Part shown: one piece after another, positions 41,723 through 49,786 of the stretch | Layout: each line of letters opens with the position of its first letter | How positions within the stretch are numbered: the stretch's first letter is position 1 | Assembly: GCA_963824105.1 (NCBI GenBank) | Contig: CAWGNN010000010.1 | Span: 62,001 to 126,000, forward strand | Direction of reading: 5' to 3' | Length of the DNA stretch: 64,000 nt | Origin: CAWDVB01 sp963824105 | GTDB taxonomy: Bacteria > Actinomycetota > Actinomycetes > Propionibacteriales > Nocardioidaceae | Made by a program: the position numbers and the translations under genes | Notes under the pieces: model-generated | Database searches by the model: none | What the model saw: the letters and a program-made list of their open reading frames with translations, nothing else | Told to the model about the DNA's origin: nothing

Positions 41723-43305
41723 CCGCCCCTGCCGCCGCGCGATCCGTGCGCCTGGTCGACACCAGCATCCGAGATGGGAACCAGAGCCTGTGGGGTGCCG
41801 CCGGCCTGACCACGGGAATGGTCGAGGCGCTGGGGCCCCGCCTGGAGGCGGCCGGCTTCAAGGCCCTCGACTTCACCTCCTCCACGCATCTGTCGGTCGG
41901 GGTCCGCTGGCACAAGGAGAACCCCTGGGAGCGGATCTCCCGCATGCGGGCGGTCACCCCCACGACCCCGCTCTCCCTGATCACCACCGGCATGCGCTTC
42001 ATGTCCTGGGACCGCTCGCCGAAGTCGGCGATGGAGCTGTCGATGCGGATGCTCGCCGAGTCCGGCCTCCGCAGGATCCAGGTCCTCGAGCCGATGAACG
42101 ACGTCGCGGCCGCCTCTGTGGTCGCCCGGATGGCCAAGGACGCCGGCTTCGAGCAGGTCGTCGCCGCGGTGACCTTCACCGAGTCGCCGGTCCACGACGA
42201 CGCTCTCTATGCGGCAGCGGCCAAGGCCCTGGCCCAGGACGAGAACGTCGACGTGGTCTACCTCAAGGATCCTGGCGGGCTGCTGACTCCCGACCGCGTC
42301 CGGCATCTCGTCCCGCAGATGATGGCCGCCGTCGGCGACACTCCTCTGGAGCTGCACAGCCACTGCACGACAGGGCTGGCTCCGGAGGTCTACGTGGTCG
42401 CCGCACAGCTCGGCGTCGAGACGTTGCACACGGCGATCGGTGCGCTGAGCAACGGGACCAGCCAGCCGTCGGCCACCCGCCTGGTCGAGAACCTCGCCGC
42501 GGTCGGCATCTCCACCGACATCGATGTCGAGCCGCTGCGCGAGGCTGAGCGGATCATCGACGTGATCGCCACCAGCCAGAGCCTGGAGCCGGGGCGTCCG
42601 ACCGAGCTCGACCTGGCCTACCAGAAGCACCAGATCCCCGGCGGCATGATGGGGACGCTGCGACGGCAGCTCTCCGAGATCGGCAAGCTCGACCTGCTCC
42701 CGGCCGTCCTCGAGGAGGTCTCGCAGGTCCGCGCCGCCCTCGGCTACCCGATCATGGTCACCCCGTACAGCCAGTTCGTCGGCAGCCAGGCCGTGATGAA
42801 CGTGATGGCCGAGCAGGCCGGCGGCACACGCTGGGAGCGGATGCCCGACGAGGTGCTGCGCTACCTCCTCGGCCACTTCGGGACGCCACCCGGGCCGATC
42901 GACCCTGAGGTGGCCCAGCGGGCCGCCGACAGCCCCCGCACCCGCGAGCTCGACAAGGCGCTGCCCGAGCCGAGCCTGGAGGAGCTGCGCAGCAGCGTTG
43001 CGGCGCAGCTGGGTGCGGCCGGCCGCGTGGCCAGCCCAGTCGCTGGCCCCCCCGACGACGGTGAGGTGCTGCTGCGCACGGTGCTTCCCGCCGACCAGGT
43101 CGACGCGATGTTGGCGGCGGGCCCGGCCCCGGCCTGGGATCCGGACAAGGCGTCCCACCCGTCGCTGCCGGAGGTGTCGACGGCAGCGGACTTCATCGGT
43201 GCTGTCGACGCGCTCCCGCACTGGCGAGAGCTCGAGGTGTGGATCGGTGAGGAGAAGGTCCGGCTGAGTCGCCCGTCCGGTCCCGAGGACAGGGAGATGG
43301 CATGA
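41719..43305 (+). CDS. Carboxyltransferase, pyruvate-carboxylase/transcarboxylase-5S type
   Basis: Predicted protein of 528 residues with the HMGL-like TIM barrel of pyruvate carboxylase, oxaloacetate decarboxylase alpha and transcarboxylase 5S. Metal and catalytic motifs are intact: LVDTSIRDGNQSLWG (Asp), VVYLKDPGGLLTP (carbamylated Lys) and LELHSHCTTGL (His-x-His). YQKHQIPGGMMGTL and VTPYSQFVGSQAVMNV belong to the C-terminal half. Pyruvate-using members usually have RDAHQSL where this protein has RDGNQSL, which suggests a different acceptor. It lacks its own biotinyl domain, so it must use the operon's carrier. It accepts the carboxyl from carboxybiotin onto a ketone or enol acceptor, probably not pyruvate. 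Confidence 0.9.
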   Translation: MTAPAAARSVRLVDTSIRDGNQSLWGAAGLTTGMVEALGPRLEAAGFKALDFTSSTHLSVGVRWHKENPWERISRMRAVTPTTPLSLITTGMRFMSWDRSPKSAMELSMRMLAESGLRRIQVLEPMNDVAAASVVARMAKDAGFEQVVAAVTFTESPVHDDALYAAAAKALAQDENVDVVYLKDPGGLLTPDRVRHLVPQMMAAVGDTPLELHSHCTTGLAPEVYVVAAQLGVETLHTAIGALSNGTSQPSATRLVENLAAVGISTDIDVEPLREAERIIDVIATSQSLEPGRPTELDLAYQKHQIPGGMMGTLRRQLSEIGKLDLLPAVLEEVSQVRAALGYPIMVTPYSQFVGSQAVMNVMAEQAGGTRWERMPDEVLRYLLGHFGTPPGPIDPEVAQRAADSPRTRELDKALPEPSLEELRSSVAAQLGAAGRVASPVAGPPDDGEVLLRTVLPADQVDAMLAAGPAPAWDPDKASHPSLPEVSTAADFIGAVDALPHWRELEVWIGEEKVRLSRPSGPEDREMA

Positions 43306-44195
43306 GTGCCACCACAGGAGCCCAGGCCAGCCTCGACGTGCGTCTGTCGCAGGTTGCGGGAGTCATGCTCGACGTCGACGGCTGCCTGATCCTCTCCAGC
43401 CAACCCGCCGGCAGCGACGGCCGGGTGCTGCCCGGAGCCGTGCAGGCGGTCCGGGACCTGCAAGCCCTGGGGTGTCGCACCCTGGTCTTCACCAACGCCA
43501 GCAGCCGACCCCCCGAGCAGATCGCCGCATCGCTGGCCGAGCTCAACTTCCCGATCGGCCCCGACGACGTGGTGACGCCGTCGGTGGTGGGTGCGCATGT
43601 CGTCCGGGAGCGGTACGGCGACGATCCGGTCCTCGTCTACGGGGGCAGCGGCGTGGTCGACGTGCTCCGCGACGCCGGCGCCAACGTCCTGGAGTCCCAT
43701 GAGCCCGATGCCGCCCGGCGCGCCGCGGTGGTGCTGGTCGGTTGGGACGTCTCCTTCGACCAGCCCAAGCTGCAGGTAGCCGCGGAGGCGCTCTGGCGCG
43801 GTGTGCCGCTGCTCGTCACCTCCGACGCGCCGTACTTCGCCACCGCCGGTGGTCGCTCCGCAGGGCTGAGCGGCTTCATCGCCAACGGCCTGTCCTATGT
43901 CACGGGCCAGCCCTACGAGGTGCTCGGCAAGCCGTCGTCGGCCGCGGTGGATGTGGTTGCCCAACGGCTCGGCGTCCCGGGGTCGCAGACGCTCGTCGTC
44001 GGCGACGACCTCACCCTCGAGGTGGCGATGGCCAACGCCGCCGGTGCCGTCGGAGTCCTGGTGACCACGGGCACGCACACCCGTGACGACATTGCGAGCC
44101 TCGGCGCGGAGTGCCGCCCGGACTTCGTGGTCGACAGCATCTCCGAGGTCGTCGACCGGCTCCGCGTCGCACGGGCCGGAGCCGCGGCGAGGTGA
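43302..44195 (+). CDS. HAD-IIA family phosphatase
   Basis: Predicted protein of 297 residues with HAD motifs in order: motif I VMLDVDGCLIL (nucleophile and acid Asp pair), motif II VFTNASSRPP, a C2-type cap, motif III lysine in YEVLGKPSSAAVDVV and motif IV VVGDDLTLEVAMAN. This NagD/4-nitrophenylphosphatase branch removes phosphate from small molecules. It is coupled to its neighbours by 4-bp overlaps on both sides. In an operon that appears to phosphorylate an enol, it could salvage a misphosphorylated or dead-end phospho-intermediate; that role is inference. Confidence 0.9.
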   Translation: MSATTGAQASLDVRLSQVAGVMLDVDGCLILSSQPAGSDGRVLPGAVQAVRDLQALGCRTLVFTNASSRPPEQIAASLAELNFPIGPDDVVTPSVVGAHVVRERYGDDPVLVYGGSGVVDVLRDAGANVLESHEPDAARRAAVVLVGWDVSFDQPKLQVAAEALWRGVPLLVTSDAPYFATAGGRSAGLSGFIANGLSYVTGQPYEVLGKPSSAAVDVVAQRLGVPGSQTLVVGDDLTLEVAMANAAGAVGVLVTTGTHTRDDIASLGAECRPDFVVDSISEVVDRLRVARAGAAAR

Positions 44196-46183
44196 GTAAC
44201 TCCGATCTCGGGGATCCGAGCGTCGGGGAGGTCGTATGGACCCCGAGCGCCGATGCGCGTGCCACCACCCGGATCGGGCGCTACCTGCAGTGGCTGGAGG
44301 ACGAGCGCGGCCTCTCCTTCGCCGACTACGCCGAGCTCCATGCCTGGTCGGTGGGCGAGCTCGCCGACTTCTGGCTCAGCATCTGGGACTTCTTCGGGGT
44401 GATCGGGCACCAGCCCTTCTCCGAGCCGCTGGCCGACCGGGAGATGCCGGGGGCGCGGTGGTTCCCCGGAGCCACTGTGAACTACGCCGAGCATTGCCTG
44501 GCCGCTGCGCCGAGTCGTGATGCTGTCGCCGTCCACGGGAGGTCGCAGACCCGTGGCGATCTCACCTTCACCTACGGGGATCTGGAGCGGCAGGTCGCGT
44601 CGTTCGCTGCCGCGCTCGCCGACCTCGGAGTGGGGCGAGGTGACCGGGTCGTGGGGTATCTGCCGAACGTCCCCGAGGCCGTGGTCGCCTTCCTGGCGAC
44701 GGCCAGCCTGGGCGCCGTCTGGGCCGGGTGCGCCCTGGAGCTGGGGCCGTCCGGGGTGGTCGACCGGCTCGCGCAGGTTGACCCGGTGGTCCTGGTCACT
44801 GCCGGGGGCTACGACTACGGCGAGAAGCACGTGGACCGGCAGGCGCAGATCGCCGAGGTGCGGGGCAGGATCTCGTCCCTGCGCCACGTCGTCGACATCG
44901 AGTACGGCGGCTGGCGGGTGCCCGACTCGCTCGCCTGGGGGACGATCCTCGGCGAGCACGGTGATGCTGAGCCGACGTTCACCCCCGTGTCGTTCGACCA
45001 TCCCCTGGTCGTCCTCTTCTCGTCGGGCACCACCGGCAGGCCCAAGGCGATCGTGCACAGCCACGGCGGCATCCTGCTGGAGCACCTGAAGAATCACGCG
45101 CTCTCCTGGGACCTCGGGCCGGGCGACTGCCTGCTCTGGTACTCCACGACCTCCTGGATGATGTGGAACGCGCTGATCTCGGGGCTCCTCGTCGGCGCCG
45201 CGATCGTCACGATCGACGGGAATCCGGCCTACCCCGACCTGGGCTGGCAGTGGCGGTTGGCCGCGGAGACCGGGGCGACCACGATGGGGGCCAGCCCGGG
45301 CTTCGTGATGGCCTGTCGTCGGGCCGGGCTCACGCTCGACGGCATCGATCTGTCCCCGCTGCGCGTGCTGGGCTCGGCCGGCGCGCCCCTGCCCGCGGAG
45401 GGATACCGGTGGCTTCGAGACGTGCTGCCGTCCGTCGTCCAGCCGAGCGTGGGAAGTGGTGGTACCGACGTGTGCAGCGGGCTGGTGCAGGACAACCCGA
45501 TCACCCCCAGCCGCGCCGGGATCATCGGCGCCGCCTGCCTCGGTGTCGACGTGCACGCGTGGGACGAGCAGGGCCGCGATGTCGTTGGGGAGCCGGGCGA
45601 GCTGGTGGTCACTGCACCGATGCCGTCGATGCCGGTGGGCCTGTGGGGGGACCCCGACGGTCGACGGCTGCGTGCGGCCTACTTCGACCGGTGGCCCGGG
45701 GTGTGGCGGCACGGCGACTGGATCGTCGCGGAGGCCGACGGCGGCTTCCGGGTCACCGGCCGCTCCGACGCCACCTTGAATCGTGGCGGTGTCCGGCTGG
45801 GGACGGCGGAGTTCTACGGCGTCGTCGAGCAGCTCGAGGGGGTGGCCGACTCCTTGGTGGTCCATCTGGAGGATCCCCAGGGCGGCAACGGGCAGCTGTG
45901 GCTCTTCGTCGTGCCCGAGGGGGAGCCGCCTCCCGGGGTGGTCGAGCCGGACCCGGTGCTGGCCCGCCGGATCGCCGAAGCGCTGCGCACCGAGCTGTCC
46001 CCCCGGCACGTGCCGGACCGGCTGCTTCTCCTGCCCGTGGTCCCGCGGAACCTCACCGGCAAGAAGCTCGAGGTGCCGGTGAAGCGGATCCTCCTCGGCG
46101 GCGACCCCGACGTGGTGGCGAGCAAGGACTCTCTGGCGGTGCCGGGCTCACTCGACCTGTTCGTGGGGCTCGCCACCGGCTGA
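44192..46183 (+). CDS. aacS: Acetoacetyl-CoA synthetase
   Basis: Predicted protein of 663 residues, the usual length of AacS and about 15 residues longer than acetyl-CoA synthetase. The N-terminal WFPGATVNYAEHCL is characteristic of acetoacetyl-CoA synthetases. The adenylate-forming motifs follow: FSSGTTGRPKAIVHSHGG (P-loop), YSTTSWMMWNALISGL, GSGGTDVCSGL, WRHGDWIVAEADGGF and the C-terminal Lys in RNLTGKKLEVPVKRIL. It converts a 3-oxoacid, ATP and CoA to the acyl-CoA. The GTG start overlaps the HAD stop (GTGA). As the last gene of the operon, it defines the product of the upstream carboxylation as a free 3-oxoacid such as acetoacetate. It overlaps the convergent acyltransferase by 36 bp. Confidence 0.92.
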   Translation: MSNSDLGDPSVGEVVWTPSADARATTRIGRYLQWLEDERGLSFADYAELHAWSVGELADFWLSIWDFFGVIGHQPFSEPLADREMPGARWFPGATVNYAEHCLAAAPSRDAVAVHGRSQTRGDLTFTYGDLERQVASFAAALADLGVGRGDRVVGYLPNVPEAVVAFLATASLGAVWAGCALELGPSGVVDRLAQVDPVVLVTAGGYDYGEKHVDRQAQIAEVRGRISSLRHVVDIEYGGWRVPDSLAWGTILGEHGDAEPTFTPVSFDHPLVVLFSSGTTGRPKAIVHSHGGILLEHLKNHALSWDLGPGDCLLWYSTTSWMMWNALISGLLVGAAIVTIDGNPAYPDLGWQWRLAAETGATTMGASPGFVMACRRAGLTLDGIDLSPLRVLGSAGAPLPAEGYRWLRDVLPSVVQPSVGSGGTDVCSGLVQDNPITPSRAGIIGAACLGVDVHAWDEQGRDVVGEPGELVVTAPMPSMPVGLWGDPDGRRLRAAYFDRWPGVWRHGDWIVAEADGGFRVTGRSDATLNRGGVRLGTAEFYGVVEQLEGVADSLVVHLEDPQGGNGQLWLFVVPEGEPPPGVVEPDPVLARRIAEALRTELSPRHVPDRLLLLPVVPRNLTGKKLEVPVKRILLGGDPDVVASKDSLAVPGSLDLFVGLATG

Positions 46184-47512
46184 GCCGTCCCGGCCGGACC
46201 GCGCCGTCAGGGTCGCGGTGGCCCAGCCCACCAGAAGGAGCGTCGCCCCGATCCCCGGGCTGACCGGGACACCGAAGACGCTCCGACCCCCGATCGTGAA
46301 GAGGTCATTGAAGCCGGCCGCCGCGATGGCGGCGATCCCGGCTCCGCACGCGAGGGCGGCGGCGAACATCAGCCAGAGCGGACCGGCGGTGGCTCGTGGG
46401 CGGGGCTGTCGCCGCTCGACCGGCGACACCGCGGGCAGGATCACCGCGAGCGCGACGAGGGCGGTCACCAGCCAGACCGGCTTGAGCAGCCACCAGTGGG
46501 TCGACCCCAGCGGGGGCAGCGCCACACCCAGACCGATCAGGGCCACCGACGCCGCGATGAACGCCGTCAGGTGCCACAGGAAGACCGACATGACCACCGA
46601 GTTCGCCGCGACCGTCCTGCGCCATGGCCCAGGACGCTCCAGCCAGCGCGTGACGCGCGGGCGCACCGTGAGGAGCAGGGCCGCCTGCGCCACCGTGAGC
46701 AGGACGATGCAGAGCGTGGGTGGGCTCATGTTGGAGGTGGCCTCGCCGGGCACCCCGACCATGCTGAGCGGGTAGGGGCCCCACGTGGTCAGGGCGAGGA
46801 GCGCGACCAGCGCCACGGTTGCGGTGGCGAGGGCGCCGCGCACGGAGACGGCCCCGGCGGCCCCGTCGGCGTACCAGAACCCGAGCTCTTGGGCGAAGAG
46901 GAAGACCACGATGAAGTTGCCGTCCGCCAACCCGGGCGCGGTCCCCGTCAGATGCAGCACGTCCAGCGCGAGGGTGACCACGGGCAGGATGGCGAGGGCC
47001 ACCCAGCGGTTCCGGCGGTGCGCGGCGAGCTGCAGTGGCGCCAGGATGATCAGGCCCAGGTAGACCGCCAGGAACCACAGGGGCTCTCCGGCGAGGGCTG
47101 CCGCTTGGCGCACCGCCTCGGGCTCCACCTCCAGGGCTTCGAGCGATGTCGACAGGACGATCCACAACACGACCAGCAGCACGGTCGGGGGGACGAGCCG
47201 GGCCAAACGGCGCCTGAGGAACTCAGAAGTCGACGCGCCGGGCCGGCCCAGGGCCTCCGCGTTGGTGAACCCGCCGACCATGAAGAAGATGGGCATCACC
47301 TGGAAGAGCCACGTCAGGGGCGCGAGCCGGCTGACATGGGCCAGCACGTTGTCGCCCAGCAGCTGACCGTCCTGCCGGACGACCCCGGCGATCAGCCAGT
47401 GACCCAGCACGACCATCCCGATGCTCACCACGCGCAGCAGGTCGACGAACCGGTCCCGGGTCGGGGGAGTCCGCGCGATCGGCGCGTCCGCGCGCGGCAG
47501 CCGGGTCCCCAT
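46148..47512 (-). CDS. Acyltransferase-3 family membrane protein
   Basis: Predicted protein of 454 residues with about ten to twelve transmembrane helices. RDRFVDLLRVVSIGMVVLGHW carries the family's R-D and the catalytic-type His near the N-terminus. VMPIFFMVGGFTNAEAL and RRRLARLVPPTVLL match acyltransferase-3 proteins that O-acylate extracytoplasmic sugars or lipids. ATG 47512 is chosen but has no good ribosome binding site; the frame is open further upstream. It is convergent with the synthetase operon and is probably not part of it. Acceptor unknown. Confidence 0.85.
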   Translation of the reverse strand: MGTRLPRADAPIARTPPTRDRFVDLLRVVSIGMVVLGHWLIAGVVRQDGQLLGDNVLAHVSRLAPLTWLFQVMPIFFMVGGFTNAEALGRPGASTSEFLRRRLARLVPPTVLLVVLWIVLSTSLEALEVEPEAVRQAAALAGEPLWFLAVYLGLIILAPLQLAAHRRNRWVALAILPVVTLALDVLHLTGTAPGLADGNFIVVFLFAQELGFWYADGAAGAVSVRGALATATVALVALLALTTWGPYPLSMVGVPGEATSNMSPPTLCIVLLTVAQAALLLTVRPRVTRWLERPGPWRRTVAANSVVMSVFLWHLTAFIAASVALIGLGVALPPLGSTHWWLLKPVWLVTALVALAVILPAVSPVERRQPRPRATAGPLWLMFAAALACGAGIAAIAAAGFNDLFTIGGRSVFGVPVSPGIGATLLLVGWATATLTARSGRDGSAGGEPHEQVE

Positions 47513-47601
47513 GGGAGGAGTGCACCAGACCCGCGCCCGCCAGGCCAGCGGCTCGCGGACCGCTGTTGCCCCGGTTTGGCGGTGGCGGGTATGACTGGCG
47601 C

Positions 47602-47754
47602 ATGTGGTTGGTCCTGGTCGCATCGATTGCGTTCGGCCTCGTCGGCTCCGCCATGGGCGGTGCAACGGGCTTCGTGGTGGGCTTCATCCTGCCGGTGATC
47701 TACGCCCTGCAGATGAGGCGGCTCCGCAACCGGCGAAAGAGCGGGAACTACTGA
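47602..47754 (+). CDS. Small hydrophobic protein (50 residues)
   Basis: Begins MWLVLVASIAFGLVG, has a Gly-rich helix pair (VGSAMGGATGFVVGFILPVI) and ends in a basic tail (MRRLRNRRKSGNY), a plausible membrane micro-protein with positive-inside topology. It lies between two leftward genes in a gap of about 240 bp. No strong ribosome binding site is visible, so confidence is limited. Confidence 0.4.
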   Translation: MWLVLVASIAFGLVGSAMGGATGFVVGFILPVIYALQMRRLRNRRKSGNY

Positions 47755-47774
47755 GCGTCGGTGTCGCCCGTCGT

Positions 47775-48653
47775 TCAGTGAGCGGCTGACAGGTCCTGCT
47801 CTGCCGCGGCGATGACTCGCTGGAGTTCCAGGCCGCGCCCTACGTCGAGCTCGTGCGGCTTCCCGGTCCGCACCGCCTCCACGAAGGCGGCCATCATCGC
47901 TCGGCGCACACCCTCGTCGGCATCCCCGATGTGGGGGAGCACCAGGGACCCCTCCTCGTGCACGACCTCGAGGTGGATGTCGCCGTCCGAGCGCGGAGTG
48001 GTCAGGGACAACGAGAACTGGCCGACGATGCCGCCCGCATGCACGGTGGTGACCGCGACCCACCGAGTGGGGTCCCCGGCCGCGCGGACCTGCTCCACCC
48101 TCCCCAGGACAGCCTCGGCCAGGTCGATCACGTGAGGTGCCAGGTCCAGCAGCGCCCCGCGCGCGATCCGCCACGGTGTCGCGAACCGCGCCGGCGGGAT
48201 GGCTCCATCGGTCACGAAGCTCCCGACAACGGCCCGGGGGCGGACTGCCCGCGCCGAGGCCAAGAAGGCGATCACGGCCGGGTCGAACCGGAAGCGCAGC
48301 ATCATCAAGGTTGCGACGCCCGCCTGCTCGACCGCGCCTGCCAGCCGTTCCGCGTCGTCCAGGTCGAAGGCCAGCGGCTTCTCCAGCAGCAAGTGCTTGC
48401 CTGCCGTGGCAGCTCGCGGAGCCAACGCGGCCTGAACGTCCGGGGGGACGGCGAACGCGACCGCATCGCTGACCTCGAGGAGCTCCTCGAACGTGGCGAC
48501 CGGCTGCGCGCCGTGCTCGGCCGCGAGGGCTCGCGCAGCCTCCGCGCGGCGGGCCCAGACCGCGGTCAGCTCCACTCCGTCGGCCGCGGCGATCATCGGG
48601 GCGTGGAACTCCGAGGCCCACGGCCCCGCGCCGACCAGCCCGACGCGAATCAC
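47775..48653 (-). CDS. Gfo/Idh/MocA-family oxidoreductase
   Basis: Predicted protein of 292 residues. The N-terminal Rossmann fold starts VIRVGLVGAGPWASEFHAP, and the family's EKP motif is present in GKHLLLEKPLAFDL. The C-terminal domain has HVIDLAEAVLG, the helix that usually holds the catalytic His. These enzymes oxidise or reduce sugars and cyclitols with NAD(P). The GTG start lies 13 bp after the alcohol dehydrogenase stop, so it is the last gene of a three-gene unit with the aldehyde and alcohol dehydrogenases. Substrate unknown. Confidence 0.88.
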   Translation of the reverse strand: MIRVGLVGAGPWASEFHAPMIAAADGVELTAVWARRAEAARALAAEHGAQPVATFEELLEVSDAVAFAVPPDVQAALAPRAATAGKHLLLEKPLAFDLDDAERLAGAVEQAGVATLMMLRFRFDPAVIAFLASARAVRPRAVVGSFVTDGAIPPARFATPWRIARGALLDLAPHVIDLAEAVLGRVEQVRAAGDPTRWVAVTTVHAGGIVGQFSLSLTTPRSDGDIHLEVVHEEGSLVLPHIGDADEGVRRAMMAAFVEAVRTGKPHELDVGRGLELQRVIAAAEQDLSAAH

Positions 48654-48666
48654 GGCTGGGCTGGTC

Positions 48667-49773
48667 TCATGAGGGCATCCGCAGGATGGGCTTGATGACC
48701 TCGCCGGCGTACGACGCGGCCAGAGCCTCCGCAACCTGCTCGAAGTCGAAGAAGGTCACCAGCCGGTCGAACGGGAAGCGCCCCTGCGCGTAGAGGTCCA
48801 TCACCGCCGGTATCAGCTGGTCGCTGCGTCCGCTTCCGCCGAGGATGCCGACGATGCGCTTGCCCCACAGGGTGGAGATGTGGTCGAGGGTGAACTCGGC
48901 CTCAGCGGGCGCGCCGCCGATGAGATAGCAGGTGCCGCGCATGCCGACCGAGTCGGCGGCCTGGCGGACCACGCCGATCACGCCGGTGCACTCGAAGGAG
49001 ATATCCGCAGGACCGCCGCAGATGTCGTTCACCGCGGCCACGGGGTCGTTGGTCGTCGCGTTGACGGTGTGGGTGGCGCCCAGCTCCTTGGCCAGGGCGA
49101 GCCGGCTCTCGTGGCGGTCCACGGCGATGATCGTGGTGGCCGGCGAGTTCCTCGCCGCCATCACCACAGCCAGACCCACAGTGCCGACGCCGAAGACGAC
49201 GATGCGGTCACCGGCGCCAGGCCTGGCCTCGTTGAAGACTGCCCCGGCGCCGGTGGACAGGCCGCAGGCGAGCGGCCCCATCAGTTCGAGCGGCAGACCC
49301 TCGGGCACCTTGACCACGGATGCGGCCGTGGTGAGGGAGTGGGTGGCGAAGGAGGACTGGCCGAAGAAGTGGCTGTGCAGCGGCTCCCCGGAGTCCCGGT
49401 GGAGAGCCGACCCGCCTCCACCGAGGCGACCGCCGCCGGCGACCGCCTCTCCCAGCCGCAAGCAGTAGCGCGGCTGACCGTTGCGGCAGTTGCGGCACTG
49501 CCCGCACGAGGGCCAGCCGATCACCACGCCGTCGCCCTCGGCGACCTCGGTGACGCCGGGACCGACCGCGGCCACCACCCCGGCGCCCTCATGGCCGAGC
49601 ACCCCCGGGAGGGGGAAGGGCAGGTCGCCGTGGCGGGCCAGCCCGTCGGTGTGGCAGATGCCGGTGGCGGTCAGCCTGATCAGCACCTCTCCCTGGCCCG
49701 GGTCGTCGATCTCGACCGTCTGCAGGGAGAACGGGCCGTCGTGCTCCTCGACGACCGCGGCGGTGATCTTCAC
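48667..49773 (-). CDS. Zinc-dependent (aryl-)alcohol dehydrogenase
   Basis: Predicted protein of 368 residues. Catalytic zinc ligands are in ATGICHTDGL and GVLGHEGAGVV; four structural-zinc cysteines sit in PSCGQCRNCRNGQPRYC. The NAD fold is RIVVFGVGTVGLAVVMAA with VDRHESR after beta-2, favouring NAD. The overall pattern is that of the class III/benzyl-alcohol dehydrogenase branch. GGAGG precedes the GTG start, 13 bp after the aldehyde dehydrogenase stop. Paired with that enzyme, it should oxidise an alcohol to a carboxylate; isopropanol-type or aryl alcohols are both possible. Confidence 0.92.
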   Translation of the reverse strand: MKITAAVVEEHDGPFSLQTVEIDDPGQGEVLIRLTATGICHTDGLARHGDLPFPLPGVLGHEGAGVVAAVGPGVTEVAEGDGVVIGWPSCGQCRNCRNGQPRYCLRLGEAVAGGGRLGGGGSALHRDSGEPLHSHFFGQSSFATHSLTTAASVVKVPEGLPLELMGPLACGLSTGAGAVFNEARPGAGDRIVVFGVGTVGLAVVMAARNSPATTIIAVDRHESRLALAKELGATHTVNATTNDPVAAVNDICGGPADISFECTGVIGVVRQAADSVGMRGTCYLIGGAPAEAEFTLDHISTLWGKRIVGILGGSGRSDQLIPAVMDLYAQGRFPFDRLVTFFDFEQVAEALAASYAGEVIKPILRMPS

Positions 49774-49786
49774 AGGTGCCTCCGGA

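Noticed and set aside
40343..43305. A conventional two-subunit pyruvate carboxylase
   Set aside because: The transferase has an altered pyruvate motif, the biotin carrier is separate and AccB-like, and the linked PEP-synthase-like and AacS genes do not fit a simple anaplerotic enzyme. It remains the main alternative to test.
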